A DNA stretch of 41,470 nt from NCBI GenBank assembly GCA_050943595.1, contig JBMNPM010000013.1:1-41470 (forward strand), read 5' to 3'. The translations under genes and the position numbers were made by a program. Below are positions 5,807 to 13,600 of this stretch, one piece after another. The stretch's first letter is position 1; each line of letters starts with the position of its first letter. This DNA comes from JAXGXJ01 sp050943595 (GTDB lineage: Bacteria; Actinomycetota; Thermoleophilia; RBG-16-64-13). A model generated the notes under the pieces. That model did not search any database. It saw nothing but the letters and a program-made list of their open reading frames with translations, and was not told the origin of the DNA.

Positions 5807-8317
5807 CTAGGGAAGAAACGAATATGGATTGAAGCCGTTGATCGCCATGATAAACCACGCTGCCGGCGCTATATGCGGGTCGGTCGAATAAAGGCCCTTA
5901 ACCGTTGCGGCGGGGAAGAGTCCACTGTCAAGCTGAATGGAGCACAATGCATCCAAGGCGGCCGTTGCTTTGGTGTTATCGCCGCGCAAACGATGCATCA
6001 ATGCGGTAAAAGCTGTTCCTTCTGCCCACCAGCCACCGCCTGGGTTGGCTTTGTCGAAGGAATAGCCGCCTGCATCAACCTTCATTGCATCGGCATGATC
6101 GAGCGATCGCTCATATGGTTCAAAATCATCTCCCAGCGCAAGCGCCGTCCAGACCTGCGCGTCCAGAACAATCTCCTCTTTGTTAGGCGTTTTTCCGTCG
6201 GCAAGCGTCCCTATGTAAAATACGCCATCCTTTGAATCGTACATGCTGTCAATAAAGCGCCGTGTGCTGTCCCGTGCGGCTTTATACTTCTGTTCGCCTG
6301 TGCGCTCAAATAGCTGCGCAAAGGCAGCATATGCGTCGATGTTATGTTCTATGGATTTATAGCTGAGCGGGTAAATCGTGGGGGGTTTGCCCTCTGCCCA
6401 ACCGTTAAAGCCCGCGGTGAAGCCATTGCCATCACTGGAGCAGGTATCGATCACCCAATCCATCAAAGCCCTGGCCGTATTCAGATACCGCTCAGTTGGG
6501 TCTGCAGCGTCGTATTGCAATAGTGCAAGCGCCACATAGGAGGTGTTGCCTACATTGCTGCCAACCTGATAGCGATCCTCGCGCCACTGTTTTTCTTTCG
6601 TGTCATACCAGCCGGGCAGGCGTGCGCCGGTCTCCCAACCGGCAAAGGCAGAAATATCACCCGCCGCATACGCGTTGCGCACACGTCCCGCCTTATGGCG
6701 GTCGTTTTCCACGGCGTAAACGAATGCGTCCAGAATGTAAGCCGCCTCATTCTTCTTTCCCTCAGACAGAAGCGCCATGGCCGCGAGCGCATTATCATAG
6801 GAGAAAGCGACGTTGCGCAGATAGACGTTGTTGGTCTCGTAGGAGCGCAGCATCACGTGCGCGTTGGCCGCAGCAAACTTCTCGCTTACGAAGCGGATCT
6901 CGTCCAGATAAAACTCGCTTGTACGCTTACCCGACGTATCGCCACTGAGAACATAGCCGAAGCCGCACACGATAGAACTCATGTTTAAGCTTTCCAAGGG
7001 AATGACGTACTCCTGCCATTCCTTCGTCAGCTCGATGAAACCAAGTGATTGCTTGATCGCGCTGTCGGGATAGGGTACAAGTGCGGAATTGTTCTCTCTA
7101 TCGTATCCGAAGCCGGCGGTGAAAAACTCAACACACTCGCCGCCCTCTTTGCCTTTGGCGAAGAAACGGAGCTCCATCGCACCGGTGAGATCAAGTCCCT
7201 GACCGCCGGCCCGGCCATCGTTTAGTCGCGGTACAGTTTCACCTTTGGGCAGATAGCCATTGAGAAACATCCAGCCGCCCCAGTCACCAGGTCTTGTAAC
7301 CTGCGTGCAGCGGATGCAGCTTGTGCCTGCATACGGCATATCGCGCCAATTTTCATTCATGTCACGAACGTGCCTCGCGTTGTTGCCGAACACCTTTGCC
7401 TTCTGGGTAAAATGATTCACCGTCATGCCGAAATCGCTGTAAACGTACAGGCTTTTTCGGCCTTCATCCAACGCGTTTGTCAACGCTGCTACGGCGGCAC
7501 TCTTTGCGGGTGCGTACGTTGCGTGATCTTCTATAAGGCGCAGGTAGCTGTTTAGGATGGAGGCAACTTCACCGCGCGGCATGGGGGCAAACGGATCAAG
7601 CTGTAAGCGATTGGCCAGGGAGAGCAACCTATTGAACTCTGCCTTCCTGACATTGGCCGTGTGCTCTTGATCGAAGTTACCCCAGTCGCTCTTATAGGTA
7701 CTGGGTGGGGTCTGTAGCAGTCCTGGGTGAAGCTTCTCCCCTGCCCGAACGACCATGCTGACGACCTGCGCCCGTGTGATGCTGTTCGTGGGCCGGAACG
7801 TGCCATTAGGATAGCCTTGGATCAACCCCGCTTTGGCGGCGGCACCAACGTAATGGTTGGGATAGAGGGGGTCGGTCTTATCAAGGTTGGCCGCCACGTC
7901 CGGGAAAGGACAGACGTCCTTCAGACTCACCGGGATCCCTGTGGCTTTGGCGATCATCTTGGCGAACTGCTGACGGGTCACCGGTGCTCCAGGGCGGAAG
8001 GTGCCGTCGGGGAAACCGGATATGATCCCGCGGCCGGCGATGGCCTGGATGGAATCCGAGTAGGGGGTCGAGCCGACATCGCTGAAATTCCGGGTGCTCG
8101 CCGTCCTAAAGACGGTGTGCCCGTCGCTACCCACGGACTCGAGCCGGAACAGCTGCCCGTCGCTGGCCATCGGCGCAGGCACATCCACACAACTACGTGG
8201 AACTATAGGGGGTGCCTGGGTCGGGGATGCCTGGGTCGACTGGGCGGAAGCAAACGTGAGTGCCAGCGCAGTCAAGGGCAGGATCGTAGCCAGGACCATT
8301 CGTTTGAACCAGCGCAT
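5807..8317 (-). CDS. Secreted S-layer-homology protein with putative carbohydrate-active (alpha/alpha) domain
   Basis: This is an 836-residue exported protein. A signal peptide (MRWFKRMVLATILPLTALAL...) ends near residue 30. Two clear SLH domains follow (about 77-125 and 137-190; GFPDGTFRPGAPVTR and GYPNGTFRPTNSITR) plus a weaker third (about 205-255), which would anchor it to the cell-wall polymer. Residues ~300-480 look like a beta-sandwich binding module (DWGGWMFLNGYLP, a late FYLDEIRF strand). Residues ~490-836 form helical repeats with many aromatic pairs (YDNALAAMALL, WWAEGTAFTALMHRL), as in (alpha/alpha)6 glycosidases. The substrate is unknown. A GGGAGG site precedes the ATG. Base and codon use in the C-terminal two thirds is visibly less GC-rich than the SLH part, suggesting a recent fusion. 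Confidence 0.8.
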   Translation of the reverse strand: MRWFKRMVLATILPLTALALTFASAQSTQASPTQAPPIVPRSCVDVPAPMASDGQLFRLESVGSDGHTVFRTASTRNFSDVGSTPYSDSIQAIAGRGIISGFPDGTFRPGAPVTRQQFAKMIAKATGIPVSLKDVCPFPDVAANLDKTDPLYPNHYVGAAAKAGLIQGYPNGTFRPTNSITRAQVVSMVVRAGEKLHPGLLQTPPSTYKSDWGNFDQEHTANVRKAEFNRLLSLANRLQLDPFAPMPRGEVASILNSYLRLIEDHATYAPAKSAAVAALTNALDEGRKSLYVYSDFGMTVNHFTQKAKVFGNNARHVRDMNENWRDMPYAGTSCIRCTQVTRPGDWGGWMFLNGYLPKGETVPRLNDGRAGGQGLDLTGAMELRFFAKGKEGGECVEFFTAGFGYDRENNSALVPYPDSAIKQSLGFIELTKEWQEYVIPLESLNMSSIVCGFGYVLSGDTSGKRTSEFYLDEIRFVSEKFAAANAHVMLRSYETNNVYLRNVAFSYDNALAAMALLSEGKKNEAAYILDAFVYAVENDRHKAGRVRNAYAAGDISAFAGWETGARLPGWYDTKEKQWREDRYQVGSNVGNTSYVALALLQYDAADPTERYLNTARALMDWVIDTCSSDGNGFTAGFNGWAEGKPPTIYPLSYKSIEHNIDAYAAFAQLFERTGEQKYKAARDSTRRFIDSMYDSKDGVFYIGTLADGKTPNKEEIVLDAQVWTALALGDDFEPYERSLDHADAMKVDAGGYSFDKANPGGGWWAEGTAFTALMHRLRGDNTKATAALDALCSIQLDSGLFPAATVKGLYSTDPHIAPAAWFIMAINGFNPYSFLP

Positions 8318-8579
8318 GACCCGCCTCCCGGTATTCGATTTGTCTCCATCTTACGCTACCGCTTGACATTTGGAGGGAAGTGATCCCACTTTACTTTTCA
8401 GCCCTCAGATCAAGCCTTAGATTCGCGATGTACAGGCCGCACACCTCGGCGTTGAACAGACGGTCGCTGGGCCGCCAGAAAGTCATTCGTGTCGTACTGC
8501 AAATGGAATCCTCGCTTCTGTGGCGCCTGCTCCATCTGCTTGGGAGCCCCCTCTGCCCCCCAGGCCTTGGCAACCAAGA

Positions 8580-9128
8580 CTACGCTGCCTCAAGTTCTAG
8601 GACCCGGACCGCATTCTCACGAAAATCATCAAGAGATACGAACTGCTTGTCGGCAGCGCTCGTAATGCGGGTCCGATCTTTTTTAGGCAACCCATCAAAG
8701 TCCTCGTGAACCACGAAGCCCTTGAATTGGAGTTGTTTCTTCTGGAACTCCAGCTCAGGATCAACATCTGCAAAGAGCACACCACCTTCTGTAGAGATGC
8801 GATTTTCTGTCAGAATTCTGTTGAAAATGCACTCCTTGTTGGGAGTGTTCAACTCGAATGAGTACGACAGTCTCATAAGCGTCATGCCGTAGTCAGAGAT
8901 ACGAATACTAGCCCCGGGGGTCGGGGACGGCTCCAGAAAGATGTCAATCATGTCGCCATCCTCATGGTAGAGCGGCGCAATCAATTGGACCACACTTTCC
9001 TGCCGCGGTCGAAAATCGACCCGCTCATTGAACTGCGCGCGAAGTAACGTCAGGTAGTCCAAGGCGCTTCTCAGAACTGCTGACCGGCACTTGAAATCGT
9101 TGCGGAGGTGCGCGCCGTCTCGAATCAT
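8580..9128 (-). CDS. DUF1828-domain protein, possibly truncated
   Basis: This is a 182-residue soluble protein. Residues ~40-115 match the DUF1828 pattern: DGDMIDIFLE followed by IRISDYGMTLMRLSY and then a hydrophilic helix with IFNRILTENRI. The remainder (DFDGLPKKDRTRITSAADK, ending VRVLELEAA) is shorter than the C-terminal region of typical full-length members, so this may be a truncated copy. The biochemical role of the family is unknown; it recurs near restriction and mobile genes, which fits this neighbourhood. It is transcribed away from the DUF262 remnant and stands alone on its strand. Confidence 0.65.
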   Translation of the reverse strand: MIRDGAHLRNDFKCRSAVLRSALDYLTLLRAQFNERVDFRPRQESVVQLIAPLYHEDGDMIDIFLEPSPTPGASIRISDYGMTLMRLSYSFELNTPNKECIFNRILTENRISTEGGVLFADVDPELEFQKKQLQFKGFVVHEDFDGLPKKDRTRITSAADKQFVSLDDFRENAVRVLELEAA

Positions 9129-9266
9129 GCCCTTCCGTGGAGTCTCCGTGATCTTCTATTGCAGCAAACTGCCCGGGTTTCACTCGTCCAGTCAACGTTG
9201 TAGGATGAAACGTGGCCGACCCGTTTGCGTCCGGGATGACCTCTGGGGCGTCCCGCAAGTAGCCAT

Positions 9267-9302
9267 GGAGCACGTGGTATGACAGGAGCACGTGATATGA
9301 CC
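9267..9302 (+). repeat. 18-bp imperfect tandem duplication
   Basis: GGAGCACGTGGTATGACA (9267-9284) is followed immediately by GGAGCACGTGATATGACC (9285-9302), with two mismatches. Each copy carries a GGAG and an ATG in ribosome-site spacing, so the duplication doubles the start region of the broken DUF262 gene. Confidence 0.75.
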
Positions 9303-9643
9303 GAGACTTTGTTCAAAGACGTCAACCGGACGGTCAACCTGCTCATCCAATCCATAGAGATGGGGAGCATAGGTCTGCCCGATATCCAGAGGCGGTTCGT
9401 GTATTTGAGAACGAGGACAAGGCCTATCTGTACCTGGTCAACCTCATCAACAGTCGCATCGGCTCCAATTACATGATGTATCTGCAGGAGCGCTTCCACC
9501 TAAGGACGGGCGCGTCGACCACCGAGCTCACGGCCGGCCAGGCACACGACTACGTAGGGCAAAGGTTCGTAGCAGGAGCGCGAGGGACCAGATCGGACGT
9601 GATCGGCGCGGCGACTTTGACCGTTGGTAGTAAACATGGCTGA
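9297..9643 (+). pseudogene. DUF262-family gene remnant
   Basis: From the ATG at 9297 the frame encodes an N-terminal DUF262 signature (LFKDVNRTVNLLIQSIEMG, then LPDIQRRFVY), the part that in intact GmrSD/DUF262 proteins leads into the ParB-like nuclease fold. It then hits meaningless sequence and a stop at 9477. In another frame from about 9399 a sensible reading resumes (VFENEDKAYLYLVNLINSR...) and ends at 9643. The normal gene is 400-700 codons, so most of the body is deleted and the rest frameshifted. This is debris of a defence-type gene, overlapping the start of the DUF1848 gene by a few bases. Confidence 0.6.
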
Positions 9644-10655
9644 TGTACCACGGGTGGTCAGCGCCTCCCGCCGCACCGACATCCCCGCCTTATATACCGA
9701 ATGGTTCATGAACCGGGTACGTGCCGGGTTCTGCCACTGGATGAACCCCTTTGGCGGCCAGGTCTACCGGGTTTCCCTCAGGCCGGAAGACTGCCTGGCG
9801 CTGGTGTTCTGGACTCGCAATGCCCGACCGCTCATGCCTTACGTCTCGGAGTTGCGCGAGCGAGGGTTTTGCTTCTACTTCCATTACACGCTGAACGACT
9901 ACCCAAGGGATATCGACTCTCATTCTCCACCCGGCAAGACCGCTGCTGCTGCCCTCCGCCGACTCGCGGAGGTGATCGGGCCAAATCTCGTCATGTGGCG
10001 TTATGACCCGGTGATCTTCAGTGCGGCGACGTCCATGAGCTACCATCTGGAGCGCTTTGACTCACTTAGCGCTGCCCTTCAGGGGTCGACCCGGCGCTGC
10101 TACGTTTCCTTCTTGGATCCCTATGGGAAGACGGAGCGGAATCTGCGCCGGTTGAAGGATCGAGCCGGGCTTCAGCTTCGGCGCCCGGACCCGGACGAGC
10201 AGCATGAGCTGCTTGCCCGATTCGTTGACATTGCCGATGCCAGAGACATGGCCGTTCACGTATGTTGTGACGAGGCCCCTTCGGATATTCGAGTCAAGCA
10301 GGCGCACTGCATCGACGCAGACATCATCGGACGCCTGCGGCCCGACGTGAGCCCTAGGCTGAAATCAGTCCCGAGCCGGCCCGGCTGTGGTTGCGTCCAA
10401 GCCGTCGACATCGGTGCATACGACACCTGCACCTTCGGCTGCGTCTACTGCTACGCTACGAACAGTCGCGACGCGGCGGTCAAGCGGCGGGTTAACCATG
10501 ATCCCGCCGACTCGATCCTGTGGCGGCCTGAAACCCTACGAGGGACGGACCTCGAAAGCATCGAGCAGCGCCCCAAGGGGTCCGGGGGCAGGCCGAAGCC
10601 GACTGCCCGCGCGGCGACTCTTTTCGACGAGTCCGACCACAGAGGCTCATTGTGA
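9636..10655 (+). CDS. DUF1848 protein with C-terminal CX3CX2C iron-sulfur motif
   Basis: This is a 339-residue member of the DUF1848 family: it opens with PRVVSASRRTDIPALYTEWF and continues with FWTRNARPLMPYV and a FHYTLNDYPRDID stretch. Near the C-terminus are CGC (Cys251, Cys253) and DTCTFGCVYCYA, giving a CX3CX2C motif (Cys265, Cys269, Cys272). That spacing is the one radical-SAM enzymes use to hold [4Fe-4S], though there it normally lies near the N-terminus. The family's reaction is not established to my knowledge. Its stop overlaps the start of the methyltransferase-RecQ gene as GTGA, so the two are translationally coupled and probably work together. The start is the ATG at 9636; no strong ribosome site is visible. 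Confidence 0.85.
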   Translation: MADVPRVVSASRRTDIPALYTEWFMNRVRAGFCHWMNPFGGQVYRVSLRPEDCLALVFWTRNARPLMPYVSELRERGFCFYFHYTLNDYPRDIDSHSPPGKTAAAALRRLAEVIGPNLVMWRYDPVIFSAATSMSYHLERFDSLSAALQGSTRRCYVSFLDPYGKTERNLRRLKDRAGLQLRRPDPDEQHELLARFVDIADARDMAVHVCCDEAPSDIRVKQAHCIDADIIGRLRPDVSPRLKSVPSRPGCGCVQAVDIGAYDTCTFGCVYCYATNSRDAAVKRRVNHDPADSILWRPETLRGTDLESIEQRPKGSGGRPKPTARAATLFDESDHRGSL

Positions 10656-13600
10656 CGGAAGTACCGCACGGGATCGACAGTCCGGTTGTCCATACACTCG
10701 AGAACTTGATCGCTCCGGGAATGCGGGCCCGGTTGTCTCCGTACGTAGAGGCGGCGCAGCTCTTCGCGCTGTTTGGATGCCTGCCCGATCAGCAGCGCCG
10801 GGAAGCCTCAACCAGAACAATCATCGAGCACGAGCAGACTCGCATCGACCAGCTTGCCCGGCACTGGGCAGAGTTTGTGACTGCGAACAACAAGGACTTC
10901 GCGGGCAACGACTACCGTGACCCCGACTTCCTGGGTGCCTATCTTGCCTACTACTTCAGCGTGAACGTCGCCAAGGTGCAGCTCGTCTTGCTCGATCTGG
11001 TGCGCGCCGGCGAGATGCGTGGACAGCTGAGGCTGCTGGACATCGGAGTAGGGACAGGAACAACCGCCGTCGCTCTGCTCGACTTTCTCTTGGTTTGGAG
11101 TCAGGTCTGCGACCTTTATGGGGAGCCGTTCCCGGTGGAATCCGTTGAGTTGCTGGGTGTCGACCGGAGCGAAGATGCCCTCGAGTGGGCGGGACGGGTG
11201 GTGGAGGGCTATGTCGACGCGCTCGGCGGGAGGGCGACACCTGACGGCTCAGGCCGGCTGGAGACGGTCCGGCGCTGGGCACGAGAAGCTCGTTGGCAGC
11301 AGCACGATCTGGCCACGGGATCCCTGCCGGACCTGGGCAGCTACTTACCGACACTTGTTGTTGCGTCGAACGTGTGGAATGAGCTGGATTCTGAAGGCCA
11401 CATCGGCTTTGAGAGGATGATCAGTAGCCTCAATCTCGAAGCCTCGGTTGCAGTCATCGAACCGGGGGACGAAAGGTCCGCCATGGCTCTCATGCGATGG
11501 CGCCGCACCTTCTTGCAGAATGGGGGCGATTGGGTTTCAGTGGGCCCGTGCGGCCAGGATGCGGGGGCCGATCTTCCCAAGGCGTGCGAACGATGCTGGC
11601 ATATCCGTCGAGAGGCCTTTCAGCCAACCCAGCTCTACAACGCGTTTCGCAAGGCATGCATACCCTTGGTTCGGGACACGCGCACCTTCGATGACTATGC
11701 TAATCGTCTCTTGTCCTGGAGCTACGTGATCCTTCACAAGGGTGCGGGTTATTGTGTCAGCCAGCCGATCCCGTCGTGCCGTTTAGAGGACATCGGCTCC
11801 CAATCTGCTCCCATCGTCGCACGCTACATGGGGACGTATCGGGCCCGAAGTCCTGTCTGCCGCGATCCGGACAGGCCGGCGGCCGACAGCGAGGAGAAGT
11901 TCTCCGAGTATCTGAAGCTGTGCCCGGTCCCATTTGATGTGGAGAGGATGGCCTTCCGTCGTTCCCCCGGATTTCAGATTCCTTCGCTTCGCCATGGCGA
12001 ACTACTCTCAATCACCGGTGGTGTCAGCGTGGGAAACGTCGGCGGGGCTCCTTATCTAGAGCCGGCAGGAAGTCAAGGCACGACCCGACTGCAACCTCTT
12101 GATGGGCAGCCCGGTATCACCTCGTTCCTCCCGGTATACACCGACAGCACGAGGGCTGCCGTTAACGAGTTTTCCCATCGGCTGTTCGGCTTTGAGCAGA
12201 TGCGCGCCTTTCAGCATGAGATTCTTGAGCGAGTCCTGACCGGTCGCAACATCCTAGGTATCGCCGCGACCGGCGGGGGCAAGAGCGAGTGTTTCATTCT
12301 TCCGGCTGTGCTGTTCTCTGGTATCACCGTGGTCGTATCCCCGCTTAAATCCTTGATGCACGACCAGTACTACCAGCGTATTTGCGATAGATACGGCCTT
12401 CACCACTTGACCACATTCATCAACGGAGATCTGCCTTTCTACGAGCGCGAAGCCCGGTTGAGGCGGATGGAGCAGGGCTGCTACAAGCTGGTCTACTTCA
12501 CCCCCGAGCAGCTCGAAAGAAGCTATGTCCTTGAGAGTCTGAACCGAGCCAACAAGACGATCGGGGTTCGGTACCTCGCGATGGACGAGGCTCACTGCAT
12601 CTCTCAATGGGGTCATGACTTTCGTCCAAGCTACCTCAACATACTGCGCCGCTTGAGTGATCAGGGGCGGGAGATCCGGCCGGCGATCATTGCTCTGACC
12701 GCGACAGCAAGTCCGCCCGTGCGAGCCGATATCTGTGAGGAACTCGGCCTTGATCCTCTGCCCCTGGATCAAGGGGGTGATGTCTTGGTCCACTCGGCCA
12801 ATCGGCCGGAACTCAACTTCGTAGTCCGGGTTACGTCGAGCACGGCCGAGAAATCAGCGGGAATAGTGGGCGATCTGCGGAAACTTGAGAGATATAACCG
12901 TGACAACGAAGAACCAGGGGCCGCGCTGGTGTTCATGCCCTACACGGGCGGCAATCCAGACTACGTGACGGGTGAGCGGGGTGGAGCCCAGAGCACGGGC
13001 GTCTCTTACTTTGCCTCGTATCTCGAGCGGACATTGGGCCGCAAGGTCGCCATCTACCACGGAAAGATGGACTCAGACGACGCTGGCCCAGACCAGGACC
13101 AGGATTCTTACGAGTACTCGAGTCTAGGAGACATGAGAGGTCGCGGACGGGGACAGCAGCAGGAAGCGTTCATCAGTGGCGCTCGTGATGTAATGGTGGC
13201 GACTAAGGGCTTTGGGATGGGTGTTGACAAGCCCAACATCCGCTACGTCATCCACCGCAGTCCGCCGGGCAACCTGGAGGCGTACGCGCAGGAAGCAGGG
13301 CGTGCGGGACGGGACGGGGAGATCTCCACCGCTGTTCTCTACTACAGTCCTGACAGTCCTGGAGACGATACCGCTCCCGTGGGTTCCATTCTCCCAAGTG
13401 ATCACGAGATTCAGAGGCGGTTCCTGTCGGACAAATACGTGCGGCCTCAGGACGTGGCTGCGGTCTGGGCGTTTCTCCAGCAGTTAGGCCGACGCCTAGT
13501 GATCACAGGCGCGTCAGGAAGCGGCAGTAACACCCACGCCTACTTTACCAACGACGAGGTGGTTGGTTATCTCGACCAGCTCGCTGCGGGTGGCGTTTCC

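Noticed and set aside
8391..8573. Small minus-strand frame between the SLH and DUF1828 genes
   Set aside because: The last 30 residues look protein-like, but there is no ribosome site, no family and a low-complexity first half; it is too weak to list.
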